Source of the DNA: Chrysogorgia sp. JL179-B06 | Taxonomy: Eukaryota; Cnidaria; Anthozoa; Scleralcyonacea; Chrysogorgiidae | Direction: 5' to 3' | Assembly (NCBI GenBank): GCA_035772405.1 | Contig: JAYKKM010000452.1 | Location: 2,918,001 to 2,982,000 of the forward strand | Length of the DNA: 64,000 bases | Shown here: positions 35,640 through 48,733 of the stretch, one piece after another | Layout: every line of letters starts with the position of its first letter | How positions within the stretch are numbered: position 1 is the stretch's first letter | Made by a program: the position numbers and the translations under genes | Notes under the pieces: model-generated | What the model was told of the DNA's origin: nothing | The model's input: only the letters and a program-made list of their open reading frames with translations | Databases searched by the model: none

Positions 35640-35905
35640 ACAAAGAAAGGGTACTGGCACATCGAGTTGGACCATGAATCCAGCATGCTGTGCTGCACTG
35701 GATAAGATCAAAGCAGAACTTTGCTCAGCACAAGTCATATCTTATTATGACCCCAACCCAGCAACAACCACGATTCTTCAATGTGATGCCAGCCAGCAAG
35801 GATTAGGAGCCTGGATAAGACAAGTCGACGCCCTAGTGGTAATGAGAAGGTTGTTGCCATGGCTTCAAGATCAATTGGCGAAGCCGAATCAAGGGGCTTG
35901 ATGAT
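35640..35905 (+). pseudogene. Ty3/gypsy Pol fragment, plus strand (RT and RNase H pieces)
   Basis: KKYFSVVDTKKGYWHIEL near 35640 is the RT FSxLDxxSGYWQI block. It jumps directly to ALDKIKAELCSAQVISYYDP and TILQCDASQQGLGAW, the start of RNase H with its first Asp. The palm is deleted between them. Confidence 0.75.
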
Positions 35906-36107
35906 GTTGCTCCCACTTGAAATGGACATTCTTCTTCACCAACTCACGAAGGGGTGCCATGAGTTCTGCAAGCTTGACAGAGAAACGGTTGAGATAAGTG
36001 ATCAATCCGAGTATAGAGAGCAGTTCTTTGGCATTGGACGGTGCAGAAATGTTCTTAATGCCTTCTAGCTTATCGGCTGCTGGGATGACACCTTCTTTTG
36101 TTGACAC
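35889..36107 (-). pseudogene. Ty3/gypsy Pol fragment, minus strand (RT connection)
   Basis: The 72-codon frame has ADKLEGIKNISAPSNAKELL, then LSILGLITYLNRFS and APLRELVKKNVHFKWE. This is the segment that should lie between the two parts joined at 35640-35905, but it stands in the opposite orientation. An internal inversion of one element is the simplest reading. Confidence 0.75.
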
Positions 36108-36572
36108 CTTCTTTTGACACTCTGTTGCTTGAATTGTAGTTTCTGTAGTTTAACATTTGGTAGTTTAACTTTTCCAATGCAATACCTAAGTTTGAAATTG
36201 AAAACGGTGCTTGCAATGGAAGAAAATGAAGACTTCTGTATGGTAACGGAGATGTTTGGAAGATAATCTGTTACTATGGTGACAACACAACTTGAACCAT
36301 GTTCTTTAGTTTGGTAGTATGCATTCACGTGCAAAGTTTCTAGTAATTTCATTGGATAACTTTGAAGATATACACGAATTTTAGAATTGCCACAATGTTG
36401 TTTGCCTACTTTGACGTCATCATGTGCCTCATTAACATATCACATATAACTGAATAGCTCGAGAACGAAAATAGATATCGAAGAACTGTTCAAGCTATTC
36501 TTCATCATTTTAAGTGATCTTTCAAATATAGCATTATTTCAAATATAGCATTTTTGGGGTCATTTTCACTTT
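36108..36572. other. Non-coding, no gene seen
   Basis: Short frames only. AAATATAGCAT is duplicated near 36525-36555. Confidence 0.35.
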
Positions 36573-39566
36573 AATATTGCCAAACTGAACAGATTTTCAA
36601 ACTGCTTATTTTTTGGGTGCAATTTGTGGGTAGTGTACTGAACAGAACACAAGTGGGAAAGTCTGCCAACACTAAATTGTCTCGCAGGCAGGGTTAGAAA
36701 CCAATTGTGTAACTCTTGATTATTGAAATTAATAATTAATTTTAATAATTATTAATTTTAATAATTTTATTAATTATATATTACATAATTAAAGTTAATT
36801 ATGTCAGTTATGGTTTTAATAATAAATTTCAACATGCATGTTTGCAGTAACAGTGGCATATACAGGTACTCATAATTTTACTCAAAGTACAATTGTATTC
36901 ACAAGACTGCATAACCTTGTACATACATGTACCCTACTGTAATAATGTAATCTGCATGTTCCTTATTGCCTAATTGTCAGTATAAGCAGATACATGTAAC
37001 CTTCTACTGTAATAATGTAATCTGCATGTTCCTTATTGTCTAATTGTTAGTATAAGCAGATACCAAAAGATTCAATACCTAAATTTATCTTAGACCAAAT
37101 TGATAAGCCTGATAAACCTTTTATTCTTTTAGAAGACTTCTGTTTCTTAACTTTTATTAATATTATATAATTATGCACATACATGTACCAGTATTTAAAT
37201 GGTATTCAAGTACCGGTAACACAATTTCAAAAAATGAAATGACAAAAGCCCATAATATACAACAAAGAACGATATTGCTTAATCTACTTTTCACCAATAT
37301 ATATATTAATTCAGGTTGAAATTCCTTTCAGCTGCTTCTTGTCAGTGAGGTGATACCACTTGTTTAATCCCTAACATGTTCCCCTGACACAGTGAGTGTT
37401 AACCTACATGTACCCAATTATACATTATACAGTATTTATCCTTCAAAAGCTGTGTAAAAATATACATTGAAAGCCTAGGACTGGCACTGTCCAGGCCTAC
37501 TATCCAGGACAAAGGTGAATTTAAACAGACACACTAAGCCATTGGCCAGAAGGGCATATGCCATAATATCAGATGAGCGTAAATGCTGATTGTTATATAG
37601 CCAGTATGGTGTATGTTTACACTATTAAAGTCAATAAAATGTAAGCCAGGCCCAGGTCGTGGCTGGCCAGGTTGGTCCTATAGACTTGCAATATAAACAC
37701 AGCTAAAGTCTGTATTTTTTTACATCCTTACTACAAGACACCAGTATACTCTATATCAGCTAATTTTTTAGTTTTGCAATGAGTGTTGTCTGACTATATA
37801 TTGATAAGCTCGATAAACCTTTTATTCTGTTAGAAGACTTCTGTTGCTTTTATTAATATATAATCTTATTATATTATATAATTATGCATACATGTACCGG
37901 TATTTCAATGGTATTCAAGTACTGGTAACACATTTCAAAAAGATGAAATGACAAAAGTCCATAATAAGCTACAAAGAACATTGCTTAAATCTAATTATTT
38001 CACCAATGTATATTATTAATTCAAGATGAAATTCCCTTCAGCTGCTTGTTGTCAGTGAGATGATACCAGTTGTTTAATCCCTAATGTGTTCCCCTGACAC
38101 AGTGGTGTTAACCTACCCAATTATACAGTATCACTATACAGTACTATGTATCCTACAAAAGCTGTGTAAATATATACATTGCAAGCATATACTGGCATTG
38201 TCTAGGCCTAATTATACAGGACAAAGGTGTTTACACAAACACACTAAGCCATTGGCCAGACCAGCATGCCATCAGATGAGCGTATGAACACTGATTGTTA
38301 TAACCAGTGTGGTGCATGTTTTGACATTAAAGTCAGTAAAATCCAGCTGTACATTCACTCTTGCCAGCATTCGTTACAATGATGATCATTGTAATGAATG
38401 CTGGCAAGAGTGAATGTACATGGAAATTTTCACCAACATACAGTACAAAACGCCACATGCTTGTCGCACAGTAGTTAAGTAAAATTTGTTGATAGGCCAG
38501 GCCCAAGCTGGCGTCCAGCCAGGTTGGTCCTGGTTAGTCCTATAAACTTGCAGTATAAACACAGCTATAATCGGTACTTTTTTACATCCTTACCACCAGT
38601 ACTGGTACTCACTATATAGGCTAATTATCAAGTATTGCAATTATTCCATTGTGGATGAGGTTGCAAAGTGACCGAGTGAAACAATGGTGATGGATAATTT
38701 AAATAAAAGTATAAAATCTGCCATTCAAAATTTGTATTAACATTTGTTATTCTGCAATATTATAATAAAGCACATAATTTATTGGTATATCGTAAGAGGA
38801 CTATTCAATTTCGAGCGAAAGCCCTTCAAAGAGTGATTTCGTGATGTCTGATTGACAGGCTCACATTTGTGACGCCATGCCAAACGTGAAATGTTCCGAC
38901 CACAATATCTTTTGAAGTACTAACTCTAAGAACTTATTCTACATATCTAATGAAAGCTTGATTAATAGCCTCTGACATACCTACAAAAATAGTTTTGTAA
39001 CTGATAGCTATAACAGCTTGAATAAAGCGACGACGCTTGGATTGGATTGACAAACTCGGAGTAAATATTTTAGATATTCAGACGACGATATATTTTGAAC
39101 TACCAACTCTAGAAAATCATGCTATATATCAAATAAAAGCCTGAATAACATACTCGGACATGTTTTCAAAACTATCTTAAAAAACCGAAAACGGGTTTAC
39201 CTTTAGTTTTGACGCCACGTATAAAACTTTATTTACGAACTTGACATCTTCTGACGACGATATATTGCATTTTCACTGCCTTTTCACGTCTTTTTGAACA
39301 CAAATCTTCATTCACCGCATAACCCGACAAAACACGTACTTTTCTTTTACGGTTTCAATTTAAATTTAAAATTCAAATGCAGATATTTACCATATCTAGT
39401 TACCAGGGCCAAATTTTCCGATGCCGCGCATGGCCGTTGATCTTGAATATATATAAATAAACTCGATTCTATTTAGCCCACCCTGCCAAGCATCCCCACG
39501 ATAAGGGACTAAACGCCGGTCGATATTAGCGCCCTCTGGCCTTCGGCCTTCGCGCCATAAAAGTTC
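36573..39566 (-). mobile_element. Helitron-like non-autonomous element, inverted partner of 45166-48054
   Basis: This segment is an inverted, diverged copy of the Helitron-like unit at 45166-48003. Shared landmarks are the GGGTGCAATTTGTGGGTAG end, two ~0.7-kb internal duplicates, and the 5' part with CGCGCATGG and CGATATTAGCGCCC. Its 3' tip (TCAAACAGTAAGCGGGCGAG...CTAG in the partner) is absent or replaced, and the 5' tip is shortened. It has no coding capacity. Confidence 0.65.
38349..38419. repeat. Long perfect-stem hairpin inserted in the Helitron-like copy
   Basis: GTACATTCACTCTTGCCAGC faces GCTGGCAAGAGTGAATGTAC around an ATGATGATCAT centre. This and about 70 bp beyond are missing from the partner at 46290-46310, so it was gained by this copy. 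Confidence 0.8.
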
Positions 39567-39587
39567 AAGAGCCCGAGGTAAGAACGA

Positions 39588-40195
39588 TCATAATTTGTGT
39601 CTTTCAGTTTTTGACATTAATCTACCTAAACTAACATTGTTTCTATTTGATCTTAACGATGCAGTAGGAATAAAATTATGTATTGGATGACTTGTATCTT
39701 GAGTTGTAGTTTTTATTTCTCGAATAGTTAACTTCTTTCTTCTTTCACTGAGCACGGGGAGGGAATCGACTGGTAGTCCAATAATACGTAAACTTCTCCT
39801 TTTACGTTCGATACGTTTAAGATCATTCTCTAAATAGAGAGGTAAGCCATCCCACACCCCGGTGCAGCATATTCCAAAAGGGGTCTTATTTTGGTACAAT
39901 AAGTTGTAAGTCCAACTTCTGTTGGAAGATGGGCCTTCCTACACTCTCTAAGATAGTGTAATCTTCTATTTCCTTTACGTGTAATTTCTTGTATATGTGA
40001 GTTCCATTTCAAAACAACCGACACCGAGTAACTTAAATGAATCTACTCTTTCAATAACAGTACCTGCTTTAGAAAGATTTGGAGGCTGAGGTATGGATTT
40101 TCCAAAACATATCCACATATCTTTCGTTTTCTACAAATTTAGCTTCATTTTATTTTCGTCTGACCAGTTTTGTACAGCATCTAAAACCTCCTGTA
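39588..40195 (-). pseudogene. Non-LTR RT C-terminal fragment (minus)
   Basis: WNSHIQEITRKGNRRLHYLR and the RPLLEYAAP segment are the RT thumb region of CR1/Jockey-type elements. The following frame (39588-39899) has VWDGLPLYLENDLKRIERKR. A frame change lies near 39860. No 3' tail is recognisable. Confidence 0.75.
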
Positions 40196-40249
40196 TATGA
40201 CTACGCTCACCCTTTATAATACACTCACTTTGAGTATCTTCAACATCGT

Positions 40250-41285
40250 CGACAACAAGTCACGGTACTTGGATCTACATCTCTACCTTTGCCAGTTACT
40301 TCTGGTGTACCACAAGGATCTATCCTGGGCCCTATTCTCTTTCTACTTTACGTCAACGATCTGCCCGACGCCGTTTCTTCGTCGACAATAGCAACCTTCG
40401 CTGATGATACGAAATTGTTCAAACGCGTATCAAGTGCAGAAGATAACACTCTTTTGCAAAAGGACTTGAACAATGTGAACGAGTGGTCGTCCTCGTCGGA
40501 TCTAACAATGCAAAATTCAGACTATCTCACGGAAACGAAAACCAATCAAGAATCCATACTTCATGGGCAACATGCAACTCGAACGCTGCGACCAAGAACG
40601 AGACCTTCGAGTGTGGATTTCCTCTGATTTATCGTGAAAGAAGCAGACTGAAGTGTGAAGAAAACAACAAAATGTGTAAAAGCCATCACCACATGGCGAA
40701 CAATCTACCTCACAATTGTTCGTGCACACCTTGGATACGCTACACATGTTTGGGCACCTCAAACAGTGGAGCTGATCAAGAATGTTGAACGGGTTCAGCG
40801 ACGTACCACGAAGTATATTCTTCGTCTTCCATTTCGTTGCAAGATCGACTACAAGGACAAATTGATCCAAGCAAACCTGATTCCGTAAACGTACTGGCAC
40901 GAGTACCTAGACATGGTGTTCTTCTTTAACATTATGAATGGACTTACTGTTCTGGATAAGACAATCCTACCCAAAGAAAATAAACCTAAGAGATCAACGA
41001 GATTGTGTAGTAAAGAAACTGGCACCACCTTTGAAGAGCGACTGTGCAGAACATCAACGTACAGCAGATCATACTTGGTCAGGTCAACAAGGACATGGAA
41101 CGCGCTCCAAAGGAAGTGCCCCGTCATACAACATCTCTGACAAAATTTAAAAATAATCTAAAAAATTACTATGACTCTGCTCTACGCTCAACTTTCAACG
41201 CTGAGGACACACGTACATGGAAGACAGTCTGTGTCAAGTGTAATTCGGCTAGCAGTTTATTGGTCCTCCCTACTTGTTGTTTTTA
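40250..41285 (+). pseudogene. Non-LTR RT fragment (plus), palm to C-terminus
   Basis: Starts with LPVTSGVPQGSILGPILFLL and FADDTKLF, the RT4 and catalytic YADD-type blocks. It continues through frame shifts to TIVRAHLGYATHVWAPQ and VERVQRRTTKYI (thumb) and a C-terminal RTWNALQ segment. It faces away from the fragment at 39588-40195 and belongs to a different copy. Confidence 0.8.
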
Positions 41286-41344
41286 AACTACACTCGTGTC
41301 CTTGGTCTTCGTGTGAATTTTCAGACTGTTTCTTTGTGTAATTG

Positions 41345-41440
41345 TCTGTTTGATTAGTTGCTTGTTTGTTTGTTTGTTTGCTTGTCTGTCTGTCTGTCTG
41401 TCTATCTGTCTGACTGTCTGTCTGTCTGTCTGTCTGTGTG
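41345..41440. repeat. (TGTC)n microsatellite
   Basis: TGTT/TGTC units run with a few point changes (TATC, TGAC). It sits between two retroelement pieces. Confidence 0.9.
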
Positions 41441-42870
41441 TCTGAAAGTTGATAGAATGGTTATTGGTCTGTAGTTATTGACATTACACTGATCACCTGT
41501 TTTAAAAATAGCTGTTACTTTTCCTAATTTCCAATATGATGGGAATGTTGAAAAGTTACGTGAGTGGTTGAATATCTTTGTTAGAACAGGAGGGATGACA
41601 CTAGAAAAATCTTTCAATAATCTGGCACTAGCACGATCTACTCCGATGGCTTTATTAGTTTTTAGCTGTGAATTTGGTTGGATATGAAACTTCCATCTAC
41701 TTCATGAAAAGTAGATTTGTTTTTGCAGGATGAGGTAGAATTTGCGGGAGTGGTAGAAGTTGCGGGAATGGTCAAGGGATTTTGAGTTTTTCCAAGCCAA
41801 GTTTTTCTTCTATTCTAGTTGCTAGTTTCGTTCCAATAGTTGATAGTTGAAAACTGATTGTTTAGAGTTTCAGCAATAGAGGTAGGTTATGTATATGATA
41901 ACCATCTGCTTCGATACAGGATGGAGGAGCATATCTAATTGTTAAGGGTTTTCCATAGTTCACATGACTTTCCTTTATTTTTGTTTATTAGATTTAAGTA
42001 ATAATTAGTTTTACATTCACGAACAGTTTTGTTAACTTACGTCTTCAAAACTGTCTTAACTTACGTCTTTATCTTTCTGTACATTTCCCAGTGAAAACTA
42101 GAATCAGACTTGATTGCCTTAAGATGGTGGTAATCGCGATCCTGTATTGCGCTGTTAAGTTCGGAAGTAATGCACGGTGTCTGGATTCCTTTAACTTTTT
42201 TGTTGGAGCATGTCGGTCAACTATGTCTGTAAATATGTCGCTCCATATTTTTACATCGGCATTGCTATCTGGTTCTTCATCAATCACATCCCAATGTGCC
42301 TCTTTTAGATCACAAAGGAAGGACTCTATTGAATGTTCTTGTAAGATCGATATTCAATGATCCTAAGGGGCCTTCGTTACACCTGCTTTTTTGATACACT
42401 AGATTAGCGAATGGTCGCTCAAATGGATATGCAGAACGCCGGATGATACTATACGCTGTCGGTTATTCGTTTGCAGTATAAGAGTTATAAGAGTTATTCT
42501 AGTTGGATTATCAATAAGCTGTTCGAGGTTATTTAAATTAGCAAATGCAGTAAGTTTCCGTTGTATAAGTTGAGTTGAATCAGTTTTAGAAGCCAAAAAG
42601 TTAACAGTGAAGTCACCAAGTAGTAGAATCTCGTTTTCAGAGGGAATCAATGACAGAGTGGTGTTTGAGATCATTAATAAAACGATCTAGCAATTTATCT
42701 GGAGCTCTCTAAATTGCGAAAATAAAGTGTTTTGCATTTGGGTCGACTGTTGACCATGTTGTACATTGTAAGTCAATTCTGGTTTTGTAGGGAATGCCAT
42801 CTCGAGTGAATGCGACTGTTCCACCACCAGATCTTTCAGATCTATCTTTCCTGGAAAAAGTGTAGCCAAA
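41441..42870 (-). pseudogene. Non-LTR ORF2 fragment (minus): endonuclease and RT start
   Basis: From the 5' side: a GGGTVAFTRDG block (near 42820), LLLGDFTVNFLAS (GDFN catalytic region) and LSDHSLI (SDHxxI motif) give an APE-type endonuclease. The linker is at 42069-42287. RT begins with PSYWKLGKVTAIFKTGD and NNYRPITILS (41402-41617). Frames are interrupted several times. The palm is lost at the microsatellite. Confidence 0.8.
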
Positions 42871-42970
42871 GATAGATATTTCAGGAAAAGGTTTTAGGTG
42901 TCCATTTTTCCGTTGATACTTCTCATGTTGAGATGAGCGACTTTTAACCTACGAGAGCCATGAAAACTAC

Positions 42971-43935
42971 TTGATGACCTGCTGTACTTCACTCTATCTT
43001 TTTGTAAATAAAACCAAAAAGTATCCGATTGGTTTGCAATTGATGGTCTATGCAGATGATACTCAAATATATCTTGTTATGGAAAAATCTGAAAGGCCAG
43101 CTGCGTTGGAAACACTTGAGAAATGTACTAGAGATGTCATTAATTGGATGGAGAACAACAAGCTTGTATACAATGCTTCAAAAACAGAGGTTGTCCATTT
43201 TAGCTCACGCTATCTGCGCCATGACCCTATCTCACAAGTAAGTGTTGGAGACTCACTAATCTCGCCATCATTGGAAGTAAGGAACCTTGGTGTGTATCTA
43301 GATCACTTCCTGACGATGTCTTCTCATGTTAAAAGACTTTGTACTTTTTTTACGTCCAAACTGGACTACTGCATAGCCTGCTTATTGGCCTTCCTGATAA
43401 GGATATATCGAAACTCCAACGGATCCAGAATTCTGCTGCCAGACTTGTGACAAAAATTCGAAAAACAGACCATATTTCACCGATCCTTCGGAAGCTACAT
43501 TGGCTTCCTGTTCGTAAGCGTATCATTTTTAAAGTACTCCTAATCACATATAAAGTTTTGAATGGATTTGGTCCTAAATACCTAGCTGATATTCTCTCTA
43601 TCCATAAGCCTTCACGGCTTCTACGATCAAATTTTAATGATTTTAATAAACTCAATGTTCCTCTGCATAAAACAGAGAATTATGGTGCCAGGTCTTTTTC
43701 GAACTGTGCACCGAGACTTTGGAATGACTTACCTAAAGAAATTCGATCCTCCGTTTCTGTTGATATTTTTAAAACAAAACTTAAAACTTATCTTTTTAAT
43801 TCCTAATGGATATTATTAAGATTGTATGTTATCATTTATCTTAGTTTCTTATTTTATTCTGAATATTCTCTTGTAAATTTCTTAGCATTGTAACTGTAAG
43901 GGCATTGAGAATTTTTTGTAATGCACTAGAATTAA

Positions 43936-43970
<35 letters not shown>
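42971..43970 (+). pseudogene. CR1/L2-like RT fragment (plus) with 3' tail
   Basis: LMVYADDTQIYL is the intact YADD core, followed by NKLVYNASKTEVVHF and VRNLGVYLDHFL. A frame change near 43340 leads to the thumb (LQRIQNSAARLV, LHWLPVRKRI) and the typical C-terminus with LWNDLPKEIR, ending at 43806. An (ATT)n tract at 43934-43970 is the 3' tail. Among the retroelement pieces here it is the least decayed. Confidence 0.85.
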
Positions 43971-43971
<1 letters not shown>

Positions 43972-45165
43972 ACTTGTTTGCGGTGGACCTAATAATTATG
44001 CTTATGGTAAATAATCGGGAAAATACTGCAAAAGTCCATGCTACACTTTAAACTTTAAGATTGGCAAGTAATAAATTTTGATTCTTTAAAAAAATAGTAA
44101 ATAATAAATTTTGATTCTTTAAAAAAATAGTAAATAATAAATGTTGAATCTTTAAAAAAATAGTTGAACTGAAAAGTTGTGTTGTTGGCAATGATCATTG
44201 TGTTGATCTCATGAAGACGGAGGGTTAATTAGAGACCAATACGATTCTGAAAATGATTCAGATCGATGTTTTTTGAACGATGAAATGCCAGAGGAAGAAG
44301 ATGTATCTTTCTATAGACGATTTAACTTTTAATCTTTAAATAATTTGTCTCGCACCTCCCGGTTTATACGTTGAACTCACACGTATCAAATACATTTAAG
44401 TTAAACACATGCAGTGAAATTCGACATTTATTATTAATTGTGATAAAAATTAATTTGATAACGCATTTCAGTTTGACATGTCAATTCGATTTTTTGACAT
44501 GTCAATTCGATCTATTTTTATTTTTAGACATCGAATCTCACGCATGCCAAATTTTAAGCAGTATAAGTGTTCTCGTGGAAAATTTATTTCAATTTCAGTG
44601 CCACAAAATTCACTCCAATAGTATATTTAGTATATTCAGTTTGGCACAAGTAATGTTCGACGTCTAAATCAAACTAGATTAATATGTGTTTCAGTGTATT
44701 TGACAACCAGAACTCATAATATTTTAGTAAGTATTTTTGGTAATAAGTTGTACGTCGTACTCGCATGTGTCAAATACGTTTAAGTTAAACACATGCAATG
44801 AAATTTGACATTTATTATTAAATAAGATAAAAACTGAATTAAGTTCGACAACGCAATTTATCTTGATATGTCAATTCGAATTATATATATTTGGTTCGAT
44901 TTTTGTTTTAGTTATCCAATCTCAGATATGCCAAATTTAAACTCCAAACCCAGTCGGAGAAATCATTTTTGGATCGGTCTATACTTCATTATACTAACGA
45001 CCTATTCTTATTAAACCTATACCTGTTCTTATTATCCTATCTATTGTTTCGGTGAGCATCAATCAGTTTTGATGACATGGCTCGCACAATACCAAATATT
45101 GAGTTTGTCGAAGGATTTCTTGACACTTTCCATGACATGCTGCGCCATTATAAGAATTCGTTAAT
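43971..45165. repeat. Non-coding, with a ~380-bp spaced duplication
   Basis: CACATGCAGTGAAATTCGAC near 44406 recurs as CACATGCAATGAAATTTGAC near 44790, with the following TTTATTATTAA, TGTCAATTCGA and ATCGAATCTCA blocks. TAAATTTTGATTCTTTAAAA also repeats three times near 44070-44160. No gene is seen. Confidence 0.55.
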
Positions 45166-48054
45166 CCTCTCGCCCGGCGCGAAGCGCCGGCCGAAGGCCG
45201 AAGGCCTGAGGGCGAGGGTGATAATATCGACCGGCGTTTAGTCCCTCATCACGGATTCCAGCAGGCGTAATGTAAACCTTGTATATATATATTCAGGATC
45301 AACGTCGTCGATCATGCGCGGCATTGGAAAATTTGGCCCTGGTAACTAGATATCGTAAATACTAAATATCTGCATTTGAATTAAAAGAAAAGTACGTGTT
45401 TTGTCGGGTTATACGGTGAATGAAGATTTGTGTTCAAAAAGATTGTGAAAAGGAAGTGAAAATGCAATATATCGTCGTCGGAAGATGTCAAGTTCGTAAA
45501 TCAAGTTTTATACTTTCATACGTGGCGTCAACTAAAGGTAAACCCGTTTTCGTTTTTTTAAACCTGTTAATCAGTTACAAAGATCGTTTTGCAAACATGT
45601 TCGAGTATGTTATTCAGGCTTTTATTTGATGTATAGCATGATTTTCTAGAGTTAGTAGTTCAAAAGATATGGTCGTCTGAATATCTAAAATATTTACTCG
45701 GAGTTTGTCAAATCCAATCCAAGCGTCGTCGCTTTTTTCAAGCTGTTAGCTATCAGTTACAAAAATATTTTTGTAGGTATGTGAGAGGCTGTTAATCAAG
45801 CTTTCATTAGATATGTAGAATGAGTTCTTAGAGTTAGTATTTCAAAATATATTGTGGTCGGAACATTTCACTTTTGGCATGTCGTCATGGCAACCGAAAT
45901 TTAAAATTATTATAACATCAACCCAACTCAGTTTTAGGGTTAGGATTAGCGATTATTTGAATTTTGGTTTGTTCATATATCGAGAAAGCGCCAATCAGAC
46001 ATCTCAAAATCACTCTTTCAAGGGCTTTCGCTCGAAATTGAATAGTCCTTACACACGATATACCAATAAATTATGTGCTTTAATTTAAACCATCACCATT
46101 GTTTCACTCGGTCACTTTGCAACCTCATCCACAATGGAATAATTGCAATACTTGATAATTAGCCTATATAGTGAGTACCAGTACTGGTGGTAAGGATGTA
46201 AAAAAGTACGGATTATAGTTGTGTTTATACTGCAAGTCTATAGGACTAACCAGGCCCCAACCTGGCTGAATGCCACCTTGGGCCTGGCTTACATTTTACT
46301 GACTTTAATAGTCTATAAACATGCACCACACTGGTTATAACAATCAGTGTTTATACACTCATCTGATGGCATGCTGGTCTGGCCAATGGCTTAGTGTGTT
46401 TGTGTAAACACCTTTGTCCTGTATTAGGCCTAGACAATGTTGCAATGTATATATTTACACAGCTTTTGTAGGATATATACTGTATATAGATACTGTATAA
46501 TTGGGTAGGTTATAACACTCACTGTGTCAGGGGAACACATTAAGGATTAAACAACTGGTCATCATCTCACTGACAACAAGCAGCTGAAGGGAATTTCATC
46601 TTGAATTAATGATATATTGGTGAAATAATTATATTAAGCAATGTTCTTTGTTGCATATTATGGACTAGCTTTTGTCATTTCATCTTTTTGAAATGTGTTA
46701 CCAGTACTTGAATACCATTGAAATACCGGTACATGCATGCATAATTATATAATATAATAAGATTATATATTAATAAAAGCATCGAGCTTATCAATATATA
46801 GTCAGACAACACTCATTGCAAAACTCAAAAATTAGCTGATATAGAGTATATACTGGTGTCTTGTAGTAAGGATGTACAAAATTACAGACTTTAGCTGTGT
46901 TTACATATATTGCAAGTCTATAGGACCAAGCTGCCAGCCACGACCTGGGCCTGGCTTACATTTTATTGACTTTAATAGTGTAAACATACACCATACTGGC
47001 TATAACAATCAGCATTTACACTCATCTGATATTATGGCATATGCCCTTCTGGCCAATGGCTTAGTGTGTGTGTTTAAATTCACCTTTGTTCTGGATAGTA
47101 GGCCTGGACAGTGCCAGTCCTAGGCTTTCAATGTATATTTTTACACAGCTTTTGAAGGATAAATACTGTATAATGTATAATTCATGGGGTAGGTAATTAA
47201 CACTCACTGTGTCAGGGGAACATGTTACAGGGATTAAACAAGTGGTATCATCTCACTGACAAGAAGCAGCTGAAAGGAATTTCATCCTGAATTAATATAT
47301 ATATTGGTGAAATAATTAGATTAAGCAATATCGTTCTTTGTTGTATATTATGGGCTTTTGTCATTTCATTTTTTGAAATTGTGTTACGGTACTTGAATAC
47401 CATTGAAATACTGGTACATGAATGTGCATAATTATATAATATTAATAAAAGTTGAGAAACAGAAGTCTTCTAAAAGAATAAAAGGTTTATCAGCCTTATC
47501 AATTTGGTCTAGGATAAATTTAGGTATTGAATCTTTTGGTATCTGCTTATACTAACAATTAGACAATAAGGAACATGCAGATTACATTATTACAGTAGGG
47601 TACATGTATCTGCTTATACTGACAATTAGGCAATAAGGAACATGCAGACTACATTATTACAGTAGGGTAGGTTATGCAGTCTCGTGAATACAATTGTACT
47701 TTGAGTAAAATTATGAGTATGCTACTGTTACTGTAAACATGCATGTTGAAATTTATTATTAAAAGGATAACTGACATAATTAACTTAATTATGTAATATA
47801 TAATTAATACAATTATTATTTAAATTAATAATTGTTAAAATTAATTTCAATAATCAATAGTTACACAATTGGTTTCTAACCCTGCCTGCAAGACAATTTA
47901 GTGTTGGCAGACTTTCCCACTTGGGTACTGTTCAGTACACTACCCACAAATTGCACCCAAAAAATAAGCAGTTTGAAAATCTGTTCAGTTTGGCAATATT
48001 AATTAAGCCTCAAACAGTAAGCGGGCGAGGGTTGTTGCGTACACGTATTTCTAG
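45166..48054 (+). mobile_element. Helitron-like non-autonomous element with asymmetric inverted ends
   Basis: The 5' end reads CCTCTCGCCCGGCGCG right after T, and starts a GC-rich hairpin closed by GGGCGAGGG. The 3' end carries GCGGGCGAGGG about 24 bp before a terminal CTAG, followed by T. The short terminal match lies at the 5' tip but is set inward at the 3' end, as in Helitron2/Helentron-type elements, which insert between two T residues. The same architecture occurs at 49262-55053. The interior has two ~0.7-kb duplicated blocks and no RepHel gene. An inverted relative is at 36573-39566. Confidence 0.7.
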
Positions 48055-48733
48055 TTATCATATATGATCTCATGTCTGAATGTTATAAAGATCAACTCGT
48101 GTCGCAGCTGTTTATGCGTGGCTCCCATCACCGCCGGGCGTCTCGTGTATTTAACACAAAACCTTTCGCACCTGGATAGCAATCACGAACTATTAGTTCA
48201 AACCAGGGGCAGATTTAGGAATTTTTTAGTGTACGTCAAAACACGGAAGTGGCGCAATCTAGGGGGTGGGGGGGGGATGCCCCCCGGAAATTTTTTAAAA
48301 TTTGGCTCTCTGAAATGGCATTTCCTTCATTCTAACAAGATTTTTTTAGAAAAATCTTACAATGCTAATTTGCGTTTTTACGCCACATTTTGCGATTTAT
48401 TTAAAAAAAAAATGCTTTTGCACTTTTTTCAATCGTTATTGGAGAGCTTGTTTTGGACTGTTTCGCTCTGTCAGAGCTCATCAGCTGATCAGAATGCCTA
48501 GACATGGACAGCCAATGCTCCACACCTAGCCTTAGCTGCCAAATTCCTTCTCTGATTAGAAGAAATAAAGTAAATAGACCATATAAGACATTTCATGTAC
48601 CGATTTGGATTTCCACAAATTAGCACCGGAGACTATTCGGTTGAGAACGAATATTTTACCTAACGAAAGACAAATTGTTTACGCGAGACGTATATGAAAA
48701 ACACTCGGATGTAAATCGTCATCACTCTTCATT
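48055..48733. other. Non-coding upstream of the compact gene cluster
   Basis: Contains a G/C-run patch (GGGGGTGGGGGGGGGATGCC near 48260) that resembles decayed DNA-transposon ends. No intact frame is seen. Confidence 0.4.

Noticed and set aside
36573..48003. One 11.4-kb foldback transposon with 3-kb terminal repeats
   Set aside because: The right arm is bounded by Helitron-type ends of its own (CCTCTCGCCCG to CTAG|T), and the two arms differ at their tips, so two inverted elements explain the data better.
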